Origin: Sinorhizobium sp. B11
Lineage (GTDB): Bacteria; Pseudomonadota; Alphaproteobacteria; Rhizobiales; Rhizobiaceae
Direction: 5' to 3'
DNA length: 64,000 bases
Assembly (NCBI GenBank): GCA_039725955.1
Contig: CP091034.1
Coordinates: 2,852,001 to 2,916,000 of the forward strand
Within the stretch, counting starts at the first letter, position 1. Every line of letters begins with the position of its first letter. A program made the translations under genes and the position numbers. The notes beneath the pieces were generated by a model that worked only from the letters and a program-made list of their open reading frames with translations, was not told the DNA's origin and did not search any database. Below, one piece after another: positions 53,785-62,759 of this stretch.

Positions 53785-54477
53785 TCAGCTGCGCTCGATG
53801 CCCCTTGCCGACAGGGTCTCGTCAATGTCTGCCGATAGCAGGAACGCCGATAGCTGGCTCGCAGCCTCCGCATCTGTTGAATCGGCGCTGACGCCAATGG
53901 CAAAATCGATGTAACTTTGCAGTTCTGCCGGAAACCTGCCGACCAGCATGGCCTCGGGCGCGGCGGCAAGGATGGACGTCACGGGAACGACACCCAGATC
54001 TGCCTCTCCACGGCCGACGGCCGCCGCCGTCTGCCCTCCCGATACCGGCACCAGCTTCGGCTTCACCTCATCGGCTATTCCCAGGCGCTCCAGCAAACCC
54101 GAGAAGTAGCCGCCGCTGGTTCCATCACTGGCATAGGCGATTGATCGCGCGCCCTTCAGGGTCTGTTTGAAAGCTTCGACGGAGCCGATACCGAGGGCCC
54201 GGCTGCCTTCCCTCGCCGCCACGCCCATTGCTATCCGGCCGAACGTGACCTGGCTTCCCGTCCTGATCTTTCCAAGGGAGACGAGTTCCTCGATAAGGTT
54301 CGGATTGGTAATGACGAGATCAAAAGGCTCACCGGCTTCGATCTGCGTCCTGACGGCGGGATTGAGCTCCCACCTGGCCGCGACCTTGTATCCCGTGACC
54401 GTCTCGAAGCGGGGGATGACGGCAAGCACGGCCGGCCGGACTGCGACAGCGCCAAAAAGCCGGATTTGCTGATCCAT
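53785..54477 (-). CDS. ModA-like binding-protein-fold protein without signal peptide
   Basis: 230 residues from the ATG at 54477 (GGGGAGG seven bases upstream). IRLFGAVAVRPAVLAVIPRF, PFDLVITNPNLIEELVSLGK and RGEADLGVVPVTSILAAAPE match periplasmic molybdate-type binding proteins. The N-terminus MDQQIRLFGAVAVRP goes straight into the fold, with no signal sequence in frame upstream. It may therefore be cytoplasmic. It lies 103 bp downstream of a LysR-type gene on the same strand. Confidence 0.75.
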   Translation of the reverse strand: MDQQIRLFGAVAVRPAVLAVIPRFETVTGYKVAARWELNPAVRTQIEAGEPFDLVITNPNLIEELVSLGKIRTGSQVTFGRIAMGVAAREGSRALGIGSVEAFKQTLKGARSIAYASDGTSGGYFSGLLERLGIADEVKPKLVPVSGGQTAAAVGRGEADLGVVPVTSILAAAPEAMLVGRFPAELQSYIDFAIGVSADSTDAEAASQLSAFLLSADIDETLSARGIERS

Positions 54478-54580
54478 GGCCTGACCTCCCCCTGCAACAG
54501 GTTAGTAAGCCTGCATTCGCAGGCGCTCATCGTTCCCTACCCAGGGTCGCAGTGCGTCCGTTCCCGGCTCTCCCGGATAA

Positions 54581-55480
54581 TCAGGCTGCCGCCGCCTTGG
54601 ACTTTTCGGCGAAGGATGCGCGGATACTGTCGGCCACCGTCTCGATCGGCCCTGTCGTCTGTGATGCGGTCAGGAGCTGGATGTCGAAAGAGCCGAGTTC
54701 GGGCAAGCCTTCCTGGATGCCCAGGATCGCCATGTCCTCACTGACATAGGAGAGCGGCAGCGGCGCGATGGCGAGATCGGAAACCACGGCGGCGCGCTGC
54801 GCCATCGTGTGGGCACTGAGATAGGCGACGCGATAGGGCCGCTTGTTGCGCTCGAGCTGGGTGATCGCCTCCTGCCGCCAGATGCAGCCGTCTTCCCAGA
54901 TCGAGATCGGCAGCGGATCGCGCCGATGCGCCGAACCGCATTTGGCGCCCGCCCAGACAAGGCGCTCGCGGTAGACAACCTCGCCATTGGTCGGGAACGG
55001 CCGCGTTGCGCAGTTGATGAGCGCGAGATCGAGGCGTTGCTCCTCCATCCGCTTTTTCAGGCAGATGCTCATGTCGATCGTCACGTCGACCATGATGCCA
55101 GGATAGATCTGCGCAAAGCTCTTCAGGATCTGCGGCAGCAGGCGCTCGCCGATATCCTCGGGCGCGCCGAGCCGCACCACGCCGCTAAGCTCGGGCATGA
55201 TGAAGCGCGATACCGCCTCGTTGGAGAGTGCCAGGATGTTGCGCGCGTAAGACAGCAGCATTTCACCATGCTGCGTCAGCGTCACCGAGCGCGCATCGCG
55301 GCGAAACAGCGTGACGCCTAGCTGCTCTTCGAGCTTCTTGATCTGCATGGAAACAGCCGATGGCGTGCGAAACACGGTTTCGGCCGCTGTCGAAAAATTA
55401 CCGGTCTCTGCGATGGCGACGAACGTGCGCAACACGTCATTATCGAGCAGAGGAATGGGACGGCGAAATGGGATAGTCAT
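54581..55480 (-). CDS. LysR-family transcriptional regulator
   Basis: 299 residues from the ATG at 55480. The helix-turn-helix is LRTFVAIAETGNFSTAAETV, FRTPSAVSMQIKKLEEQLGV, and the effector domain begins VVRLGAPEDIGERLLPQILK. It resembles LrhA/LsrB-like regulators of rhizobia (LsrB affects LPS and oxidative-stress genes in Sinorhizobium), but orthology is not certain. An in-frame TTG at 55522 would add 14 residues. The downstream binding-protein-fold gene may be co-transcribed. Confidence 0.88.
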   Translation of the reverse strand: MTIPFRRPIPLLDNDVLRTFVAIAETGNFSTAAETVFRTPSAVSMQIKKLEEQLGVTLFRRDARSVTLTQHGEMLLSYARNILALSNEAVSRFIMPELSGVVRLGAPEDIGERLLPQILKSFAQIYPGIMVDVTIDMSICLKKRMEEQRLDLALINCATRPFPTNGEVVYRERLVWAGAKCGSAHRRDPLPISIWEDGCIWRQEAITQLERNKRPYRVAYLSAHTMAQRAAVVSDLAIAPLPLSYVSEDMAILGIQEGLPELGSFDIQLLTASQTTGPIETVADSIRASFAEKSKAAAA

Positions 55481-55586
55481 CGTCACATCTTTCAATTTTT
55501 CTGAATGACCGAGGTGTATCATTCTATTTGATTGAAAGTCAATCTGCCCCCTATTTTGAGGGCGATCGCCATGAGCCGATCAGAGT

Positions 55587-57002
55587 TCAGCCCTCGGTGC
55601 CGAAACGGCTGGTCTTGAAGCTGGCCCCAGCAGCACCCGAAGCAACCGTCCTGCCCTCGCCCTTCGGATAGGTGTTGCCGATCAAGGAAGGCGCGGTGAG
55701 TTCAACCGACGTTTCCGGAGACCGCACCGCCCAGGCAATCAGCGCCCGTGCGGACATTTCTCCGACGCCGCCCGAAACATGCTCAGACGCGGAGACCGGC
55801 AATACCGCGATCTGCTCCGCCGTCGGTGCGGGATGGGTCAGCCGGTCGGCGACGACAGATGTGTTGGCGGGCTTGCGGCCAACGACGAAGCGCGTGAAGT
55901 CGGCCGCAGCCGGCTGGACGGATGCGAACACCGGCGCAAGCGTGGCCACAGGCGGCGCAGGCACCGGCACCGGCGCCTCGCTCTCGACGGCCTCGACCTC
56001 GACCGGGCGCAGCATCGGCAGCGGAACGGTGAGCGAGGCGAGATCGGCAAATGCGCGGTCGGCAATCGCCCGGTCCCCGGGCTTGGCAAGCTGCGACGCA
56101 AGTCCGATATCGGCCCGCTTTTGCGGCGTCGGCAGCATGGCGGTGACAAGGCTTCCGGTCACGACGGGATCGGGTGCCTTGGCAGGTGCTGTCGCACGCG
56201 CCGTCAGCAGGGTCGGTGCCGCTGCCTTTGGCGTTACCGGCGCATCGTCATCCTCATCCTCGCTCGCCACGATCTCGATCGGCGCGGAGCGGATGCCCTT
56301 CTTGCGCTCGGCAAGGGCTACCTGATAGCCCGGCAGCGGACGGCCGTCCGCCGGCAGGTGGATCGTGCGCCCGTCCGGGAAGAGCCGCGCCAGCTCCTGG
56401 CGCGACATGCGCGGCCAGGCGCGCACGTTGCCGACATCGAGATGCACGAAGGGCGAACCCGAGGTCGGGTAATAGCCGACGCCGCCGACCTGCATCTGCA
56501 TGGCGAGCCCGCGCAGCGTCGCAAGCTTGACGCCCGGAATATAGAAATCCATCGCCTTGCCGAGCATGTGCTGGCTGCGCTTGGCGACGCCGGTATTGCG
56601 CGAGCGGTTGCGCAGCATGTTGTTGGTCGCCGGCGAGCGGTAGGCGGAAACGACGTGGATCGTCTCCTTTGCCCCGCTCTTGCGATAGACTTCCCAGACG
56701 AGATCGAGCAGCCGCGGGTCCATTTTGGCCGGCTCGTTGCGCCGCCAGTCACGCAGGAAGCGGTTGATCTGGTTGAGGCCGCGCTGGTCATACTTGCCGT
56801 TGCGCTTGAAGACGATAGTCGCCCGCTCGCCCGTATGCGTGAAGTACAGTTTCAGTGCCCTGTCCTCGGCCGCTGCCTCGCCCGCTCCGGCTATGACGGC
56901 AAAGACAAAGGCCGCCACGACCGCCAACCGATGGGCGACGACAGACAGAAACCACGCACAGGCGGTCGTCGGAATGGCGGCGATGGCTTGATGAAGGGAC
57001 AC
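55587..57002 (-). CDS. DUF882/M15-type murein peptidase-like exported protein
   Basis: 471 residues from a GTG at 57002 (AAGGA eight bases upstream); 57044 is a longer alternative without that site. A hydrophobic segment (VAAFVFAVIAGAGEAAAE) targets it for export. The DUF882 domain (about 55-230) has VVSAYRSPATNNMLRNRSRN, KRSQHMLGKAMDFYIPG and SPFVHLDVGNVRAWPRM, giving the His/Asp/His zinc site of D,D-carboxypeptidase relatives. The C-terminal half is low-complexity Ala/Pro/Val. Peptidoglycan trimming is likely. Confidence 0.82.
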   Translation of the reverse strand: MSLHQAIAAIPTTACAWFLSVVAHRLAVVAAFVFAVIAGAGEAAAEDRALKLYFTHTGERATIVFKRNGKYDQRGLNQINRFLRDWRRNEPAKMDPRLLDLVWEVYRKSGAKETIHVVSAYRSPATNNMLRNRSRNTGVAKRSQHMLGKAMDFYIPGVKLATLRGLAMQMQVGGVGYYPTSGSPFVHLDVGNVRAWPRMSRQELARLFPDGRTIHLPADGRPLPGYQVALAERKKGIRSAPIEIVASEDEDDDAPVTPKAAAPTLLTARATAPAKAPDPVVTGSLVTAMLPTPQKRADIGLASQLAKPGDRAIADRAFADLASLTVPLPMLRPVEVEAVESEAPVPVPAPPVATLAPVFASVQPAAADFTRFVVGRKPANTSVVADRLTHPAPTAEQIAVLPVSASEHVSGGVGEMSARALIAWAVRSPETSVELTAPSLIGNTYPKGEGRTVASGAAGASFKTSRFGTEG

Positions 57003-57291
57003 AGGCTTCGTCCTTGGTGCGAGACACGAAAACATCACAGGCACCGCACACGCGGGCGGCGTTAAGCCTTCATTATGGTCAACAGATCCTTAAGAGGGGG
57101 TTTATGAGCCGCCGATTATACGACGCTCGGTTTCAGGCAGATGCCATCCTGCGTTTCCGAGGCGGCGCCGGAAGCGAGAAGTCCGCCATAATTATCTTGC
57201 CAAGTGCCCATGATCTTCGCTCGGAACTCTCGCAAAGCGATGCGAGATCGCATAGTTTCGACGGATCGTTATCATCAAAACAGGCCAAAGT

Positions 57292-58596
57292 TTGTATACC
57301 GAAATAGCCATCGTCATTCTTCTCACCATTCTCAATGGCGTCCTTGCAATGTCGGAGCTCGCAATCGTCTCCGCCCGCCCGGCACGCCTCAAGGTCCTGG
57401 CGGACCAGGGAAGCAGAGGAGCACGACTGGCTCTGCGCCTGGCTGAAAATCCCGGGCGTTTCCTGTCGACGGTCCAGATCGGCATCACCCTCGTCGGCGT
57501 GCTGTCGGGCGCCTTCTCGGGCGCGACACTGGGCGCACGATTCTCCACCTGGCTCCTGGCGCAGGGCCTTCCCGATGCCTGGGCGGACGGGCTCGGCGTC
57601 GGTACCGTCGTCGTGGCGATCACCTATCTTTCCCTCATCATCGGTGAGCTGGTGCCCAAGCAGATGGCCCTTCGTGCGCCGGAAGCCGTGGCAGCCAGGG
57701 TCGCACCGACGATGACCTACCTGTCGAAGGCGGCTCTGCCCCTCGTCTGGCTGCTCGACGGCTCGGGCAAGCTCGTTCTCGCCCTGCTCGGCCAGTCCGG
57801 AAAGAACGCCGATGGCGTCACCGACGAGGAGATCAAGACCGTTCTCGCCGAAGCACAGAGCGCCGGCGTGATCGAGATCGGCGAATCCGCGATGATCACC
57901 GGCGTCATGCGCCTTGCCGACCGGCAGGCCCGCGCGTTGATGACGCCGCGTCGCGACGTCGAGCTGATCGATATCGAAGATTCCGCCGAGGAAATCCGCA
58001 AGACCATCCAGTCGACGTCGCGCACGCGACTGCCGGCCCGCAAGGGCAGTTCCGACGAGGTTATCGGCGTTCTCGCCGTCAAGGATTATTACGACGCGCT
58101 CGAGGCCAGCAGGTCGGTCGACATCATGACGCTGGTGCGGGACGTTCCGATCATCTCGGACCTCGCTCCCGCCTCCTCGGTGATCGAGGCGATCAGAAGG
58201 TCGTCGCAGCATATGGTGCTGGTTTTTGACGAATATGGCCACTTCGAGGGTGTGATCACCTCGGGCGACATCCTGGAATCGATCATGGGCGTCTTCGGCG
58301 ATGCGGCCTCCGGCGAAGAGCCAGCGATCAAGCGGCGCGATGACGGCTCCTACCTCGTGTCCGGATGGACGCCGATCGACGAATTCTCGGAATTCATGAA
58401 CTTCCCGCTCGACGAAGACGTCGAATATCAGACCGTCGCCGGTCTCGTTCTGGAAGAACTGAAGCATCTTCCCGAACTCGGAGAGACCTTCGTCAAGAAC
58501 GACTGGAAATTCGAGGTGATCGACCTCGATGGAAGGCGCGTCGACAAGGTTCTCGTGAGCGCGCTTGCAAAGGATGAGGCACGGGCGGAGATATGA
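57292..58596 (+). CDS. CNNM/CorC-family membrane protein (DUF21-CBS-CorC_HlyC)
   Basis: 434 residues from a TTG at 57292. The DUF21 membrane domain (about 1-180: LTILNGVLAMSELAIVSARP, SLIIGELVPKQMALRAPEAV) is followed by two CBS domains (MTPRRDVELIDIEDSAEEIR, HMVLVFDEYGHFEGVITSGD) and a CorC_HlyC domain at the end. Proteins of this group are implicated in Mg2+/Co2+ efflux and are often labelled hemolysins; no haemolytic role is expected. The Kup gene follows 122 bp later. Confidence 0.9.
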   Translation: MYTEIAIVILLTILNGVLAMSELAIVSARPARLKVLADQGSRGARLALRLAENPGRFLSTVQIGITLVGVLSGAFSGATLGARFSTWLLAQGLPDAWADGLGVGTVVVAITYLSLIIGELVPKQMALRAPEAVAARVAPTMTYLSKAALPLVWLLDGSGKLVLALLGQSGKNADGVTDEEIKTVLAEAQSAGVIEIGESAMITGVMRLADRQARALMTPRRDVELIDIEDSAEEIRKTIQSTSRTRLPARKGSSDEVIGVLAVKDYYDALEASRSVDIMTLVRDVPIISDLAPASSVIEAIRRSSQHMVLVFDEYGHFEGVITSGDILESIMGVFGDAASGEEPAIKRRDDGSYLVSGWTPIDEFSEFMNFPLDEDVEYQTVAGLVLEELKHLPELGETFVKNDWKFEVIDLDGRRVDKVLVSALAKDEARAEI

Positions 58597-58718
58597 CCCG
58601 CGCGTCGCCAGTCCGGACGCAGTCTGCATGATGCATTCGCGCGCAGCTTGGCGCGCGTTTGACATGCCTTTCTCATCGTGCCGCCCCATATCTATTCCTG
58701 CAAATCAAGGGAAGCTCA

Positions 58719-60623
58719 ATGTCCGCCACGACGACGCACGAAGCAGACCGGCCTCATCACGGCCAGCAGAAGTTTGCCGCGCTTCTGCTTGGAGCTGTCG
58801 GGGTGGTCTATGGCGATATCGGCACGAGCCCGCTCTACGCTTTCCGTGAAGCGCTCCGGCCCTTCGCGCATGACGGCGTGACCCCGAACGAGGTCATCGG
58901 GCTGATCTCGCTGATGATCTGGACGCTGACGATCATCGTCACCTTCAAATACGTGTTGTTTCTCCTGCGGGCCGATAACGAGGGCGAAGGCGGAACCCTT
59001 TCGCTGCTGGCGCTGCTGATGAAGAAGACCAGCCGGCATGCGACGATCTTCTTCTTCGCCGGCATCATCGGCGCAGCACTCTTCATCGGCGACGCCATGA
59101 TTACGCCTGCCCTGTCGGTCCTCTCGGCGCTCGAGGGATTGAAGCTCGTGACTCCGGTCTTCACGCCCTACATCCTGCCGGTCGCCATCGCGATCATGCT
59201 GCTGCTTTTCCTTGTGCAATCGGTCGGCACCGCCTCCGTCTCGAAACTCTTCGGCCCGATAACGCTGCTCTGGTTCGTCGTGATGGGGCTCGGCGGCCTC
59301 ATCCATCTCGCTGACGATCCCGCGATCTTCGCAGCGCTCAATCCGCTCTATGCCTTCGACTTCATCACTCATGCCGGTCTCGTCGGCCTCATTGTCCTCG
59401 GCGCCGTCTTCCTGACAGTGACGGGAGCCGAAGCGCTCTATGCCGACCTCGGCCATTTCGGCAGGAAACCGATCCAGGCTGCGTGGTTTGCCGTGGTCTT
59501 CCCGTCGCTTGCGCTGAACTATCTCGGCCAGGGCGGGCTCGTCCTGGCCAATCCTCAAGCCGTCTCCGATCCGTTCTTCCTGATGTTTCCGGAATGGGCG
59601 CTGCTTCCCGTGGTCATTCTTGCGACCGCTGCCACCATCATCGCCAGCCAGGCGGTGATCACCGGCGCCTTTTCGCTGGCACGCCAGGCAATCCATCTCG
59701 GCTTCCTGCCCAGGCTTGAGATCTGCTTTACCTCGGCTTCCAATACGGGCCAGATCTATGTGCCGGCCGTCAATATCGCGCTCCTGCTCGGTGTCCTTGC
59801 CCTGATCTTCGCCTTCGGCTCCTCCGAGGCGCTAGCCACGGCCTACGGAATTTCCGTCACCGGCGCGATGGTCGTCACGACGATCCTCTCCTTCCAGTTT
59901 CTCCGTGTCGTCTGGGGGTGGACGGTGCTCGCTGCCGCTGCCGTTCTGCTGCCGCTCTTCCTGCTCGAAAGCATCTTCCTGGGCGCCAACCTCCTGAAGA
60001 TCCACGACGGCGGCTATGTTCCGGTGCTGATCGCCGGTGCGCTGATGATCATGATGTGGACCTGGAAGAAGGGCACCATGCTGGTTCGCGAGAAGGCGGC
60101 AAGGAACGAGATACCCTTGGTGCCGTTCATCGCCTCGATCGAACGCAAGTCGGACCACTCTCCCGTCCAGGTGCCGGGAACCGCGATCTTCCTGACAAGC
60201 CTCACCGACATGGCTCCGGGGGTGCTGCTGCACAATCTGAAGCACAATCGCGTCCTGCACGCCCGCAACGCGATCCTGAACATCAAGACCGCTCCCCGCC
60301 CCTATGTGCCGGAGGCGGAGCGGGTAACGATCGAGAGGCTCTCGGACCGCTTCATCAAGATCCAGCTCCTCTTCGGCTTCATGGAAGACCAGGACGTTTC
60401 CAGGGCCTTGCCGCTGTGCCGCAAGGCCGGCTTCGATTTCGAGATCATGTCGACTTCGTTCTATGTCGGAAGACGCAAGCTCGTCGGTGATCCGAACACC
60501 GGCCTGCCGGCCTGGCAGGACCGGCTCTTCATCGCCATGGCCGGCTTCGCAATCGACCCCTCGGACTATTTCCAGCTCCCCAGCAACCGCGTGGTGGAGC
60601 TTGGCGAGCAGATGGTCATCTGA
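58719..60623 (+). CDS. kup: Kup-type potassium uptake protein
   Basis: 634 residues from the ATG at 58719 (AAGGGA six bases upstream). LLGAVGVVYGDIGTSPLYAF, LRADNEGEGGTLSLLALLMK, ALFIGDAMITPALSVLSALE and TGAEALYADLGHFGRKPIQA are the KUP/HAK/KT signature blocks, with about 12 membrane helices and a cytosolic C-terminus. It takes up K+ with protons, mainly at low external K+ or low pH. Rhizobia usually have more than one kup gene. Confidence 0.95.
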   Translation: MSATTTHEADRPHHGQQKFAALLLGAVGVVYGDIGTSPLYAFREALRPFAHDGVTPNEVIGLISLMIWTLTIIVTFKYVLFLLRADNEGEGGTLSLLALLMKKTSRHATIFFFAGIIGAALFIGDAMITPALSVLSALEGLKLVTPVFTPYILPVAIAIMLLLFLVQSVGTASVSKLFGPITLLWFVVMGLGGLIHLADDPAIFAALNPLYAFDFITHAGLVGLIVLGAVFLTVTGAEALYADLGHFGRKPIQAAWFAVVFPSLALNYLGQGGLVLANPQAVSDPFFLMFPEWALLPVVILATAATIIASQAVITGAFSLARQAIHLGFLPRLEICFTSASNTGQIYVPAVNIALLLGVLALIFAFGSSEALATAYGISVTGAMVVTTILSFQFLRVVWGWTVLAAAAVLLPLFLLESIFLGANLLKIHDGGYVPVLIAGALMIMMWTWKKGTMLVREKAARNEIPLVPFIASIERKSDHSPVQVPGTAIFLTSLTDMAPGVLLHNLKHNRVLHARNAILNIKTAPRPYVPEAERVTIERLSDRFIKIQLLFGFMEDQDVSRALPLCRKAGFDFEIMSTSFYVGRRKLVGDPNTGLPAWQDRLFIAMAGFAIDPSDYFQLPSNRVVELGEQMVI

Positions 60624-60821
60624 CGGCCGCCGCATAGCTCATCCCTTCCGTCGACATGTCGACCGAGAAGGCGTCGGCCGGGGCTTAAGCCAGCCTATGG
60701 CGCGCGGTTATTATCTTTCAATTTCGCTGAACCTTAAGGCCAGTTCATCTCATTTGTTTGAACCAGCCCGAGTACCTATATTTTAGTTGTGACGATGAGG
60801 CTGAAGAAAAGGAGGCCGATC

Positions 60822-60989
60822 ATGTCGCAACTGGCAGGCTTCAACATTCTCCAGGCTTTCTTCGCGTTTCGGGCCCGCATGTTTCGGGTGGCGGCACGCG
60901 AACGGATCAGGCAGGAATTGAAGCATTATCCGCCGCATCTCGCGGCCGATATCTGCGCCCTGCCCACCCTGGACGAGCAGCAGCGATAG
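60822..60989 (+). CDS. Small basic protein, DUF1127-like
   Basis: 55 residues from the ATG at 60822, with AAGGAGG six bases upstream. FFAFRARMFRVAARERIRQE, LKHYPPHLAADICALPTLDE has the basic helix plus acidic tail seen in DUF1127-type mini-proteins. It is followed 116 bp later by a clearer DUF1127 gene. No function can be given. Confidence 0.65.
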   Translation: MSQLAGFNILQAFFAFRARMFRVAARERIRQELKHYPPHLAADICALPTLDEQQR

Positions 60990-61105
60990 TTCAAAATCGC
61001 TTATGGTACTTATAAAATCTATTCGTTTGAATGATGAGTACCGCAAGCGCATATTTCATCTCAAGGATACGGCGATCCCGTGTCTCGCAAGGAAAGGAAA
61101 CGGCA

Positions 61106-61309
61106 ATGTCCTCGATCACTTACAGAGATGGCGGCAAGAGCCTGTCATCCTACCGCACACATTCTTCGTTCGGTTCCTATGCTGAAAAGCTCGTGCGCGC
61201 ATGGCGCCGCTGGCAGACGGAACGTCAGATCGAATCCATGCCCCTAGACATCCGCAAGGATATCGGCTGGCCGAGCGCCGATGAGACTGGCAAGAACCGA
61301 GCTCACTAA
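61106..61309 (+). CDS. Small DUF1127 protein
   Basis: 67 residues from the ATG at 61106 (AAGGA seven bases upstream). LVRAWRRWQTERQIESMPLD followed by IRKDIGWPSADE is the DUF1127 motif. It ends 58 bp before a strong terminator. Together with 60822-60989 it may form a small operon. Confidence 0.78.
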   Translation: MSSITYRDGGKSLSSYRTHSSFGSYAEKLVRAWRRWQTERQIESMPLDIRKDIGWPSADETGKNRAH

Positions 61310-61367
61310 CGACAGGGCTCGTGAATGCAAGATCATGCAATGAATGCGACATACCTCCCAAGCTAGA

Positions 61368-61400
61368 GGCGGTGCCTGTCCCAAGCAGCACCGCCTTTTT
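61368..61400 (+). terminator. Rho-independent terminator after the DUF1127 genes
   Basis: GGCGGTGC and GCACCGCC form an 8 bp stem with a 12-base loop, followed by TTTTT. Confidence 0.85.
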
Positions 61401-61580
61401 CATGTCCGTCGCCTGCCTTTCCCCGGTGAATTTCATAGAACCGCTATGCTGCAGCGACGCTTTTTGCTTCGCTCGCGCCGCAAATCTCCTGCCATGTCGC
61501 AGATTTGCTCTTCCTAGCCGCATTTTTCCATGCCAGTGTCGCTTTTAGAACATCGGAGCGACGCATTCCACGCGACCAAT

Positions 61581-62633
61581 ATGCAGTCGCCCTCGAGCAT
61601 GGATTTTCCAATGAACAAGATGCAGCTCAAGAAACGTTCCGTAGTCTTCTTCATGGTCCCTCAATTCACCATGCTGCCCTTTTCGGCGGCGGTGGATACA
61701 CTGCGCATCGCAAACCGCATGCTCGGCTATCAGGCCTATACGTGGCGCCTGACTTCGGTCGACGGCGAAAAGGTCTATTCCTCCTGCGGCATCGGCGTGG
61801 AGGCCAATTCCTCGCTCGCCGAAGAGCGCCGCCATCTCGGCGGGGAAAACCGGCCGGGCATGGTGCTCGTCTGTTCCGGCATCGATGTCGAGACCTTCAA
61901 CAATAAATCCGTCAATGCCTGGCTGCGCGAATCCTACAATCGCGGCGTTGCCGTCGGTTCGCTCTGTACGGGCGCGCATGTGCTTGCCCAGGCGGGTCTC
62001 CTGAATGGCAAGCGCTGCGCGATCCACTGGGAAAACCTTCCGGGCTTCTCCGAGGCGTTTCCGCAGGCCGAGGTCTATGCCGACCTCTACGAGGTCGACA
62101 ATAATCTTTATACCTGCGCCGGCGGCACGGCCTCGCTCGACATGATGCTGAACCTCGTCGGCGAGGATTTCGGCGAAAGCCTGGTCAACCGCATCTGCGA
62201 ACAGCACCTGACCGATCGCGTGCGCAACCCGCATGACCGTCAGCGCCTGCCGCTGCGCGCCCGCCTCGGTGTCCAGAATGCCAAGGTGCTGTCGATCATC
62301 GAGCTGATGGAAGGCAATCTCGCCGAGCCCCTGTCTCTGCTCGAAATCGCCGAGGGCGCCGGCCTGTCGCGCCGCCAGATCGAGCGCCTCTTCCGCCAGG
62401 AAATGGGCCGGTCCCCTGCCCGCTACTATCTGGAAATCCGTCTCGACCGCGCCCGCCACCTGCTGGTGCAGTCCTCCATGCCGGTCGTCGAAGTCGCCGT
62501 CGCCTGCGGCTTCGTCTCCGCCTCGCACTTTTCCAAGTGTTATCGCGAACTCTACCAGCGCTCCCCGCAACAGGAGCGCGCCGACCGCAAGATGACCATG
62601 GCAACGGCCCGCCAGCAGGCAGTCGCGGCTTGA
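61581..62633 (+). CDS. GlxA-family AraC-type regulator with DJ-1/PfpI domain
   Basis: About 350 residues; the start is uncertain (61530, 61581, 61599 or 61611, none with a good ribosome-binding site). The N-terminal DJ-1/PfpI domain (KKRSVVFFMVPQFTMLPFSA, VAVGSLCTGAHVLAQAGLLN with the nucleophile-elbow Cys) is followed by two AraC helix-turn-helices (LLEIAEGAGLSRRQIERLFR and VEVAVACGFVSASHFSKCYR). Relatives regulate arginine, choline or betaine catabolism. No target lies beside it. A strong terminator follows. Confidence 0.9.
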   Translation: MQSPSSMDFPMNKMQLKKRSVVFFMVPQFTMLPFSAAVDTLRIANRMLGYQAYTWRLTSVDGEKVYSSCGIGVEANSSLAEERRHLGGENRPGMVLVCSGIDVETFNNKSVNAWLRESYNRGVAVGSLCTGAHVLAQAGLLNGKRCAIHWENLPGFSEAFPQAEVYADLYEVDNNLYTCAGGTASLDMMLNLVGEDFGESLVNRICEQHLTDRVRNPHDRQRLPLRARLGVQNAKVLSIIELMEGNLAEPLSLLEIAEGAGLSRRQIERLFRQEMGRSPARYYLEIRLDRARHLLVQSSMPVVEVAVACGFVSASHFSKCYRELYQRSPQQERADRKMTMATARQQAVAA

Positions 62634-62661
62634 GGCAGTGACGGCAGGATGATGGAACATG

Positions 62662-62688
62662 AAAGGCGGCTCGGTGGCCGCCTTTTTT
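62662..62688 (+). terminator. Rho-independent terminator of the GlxA-type gene
   Basis: AAAGGCGGC and GCCGCCTTT pair perfectly over 9 bp with a six-base loop, ending in a run of T to 62688. It starts 28 bp after the stop codon. Confidence 0.88.
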
Positions 62689-62759
62689 GATTTGCGGCGG
62701 CACTGCCACCGTCATGGTTGCGCCTGTCCCGAGGAGGACGGCGCAAGCGAATTGCGCCC

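Noticed and set aside
57104..57307. 67-codon + strand frame upstream of the CNNM gene with a GAGGGGG nearby
   Set aside because: The spacing to the ATG is only three bases, it overlaps the next gene's start, and the peptide shows no family resemblance.
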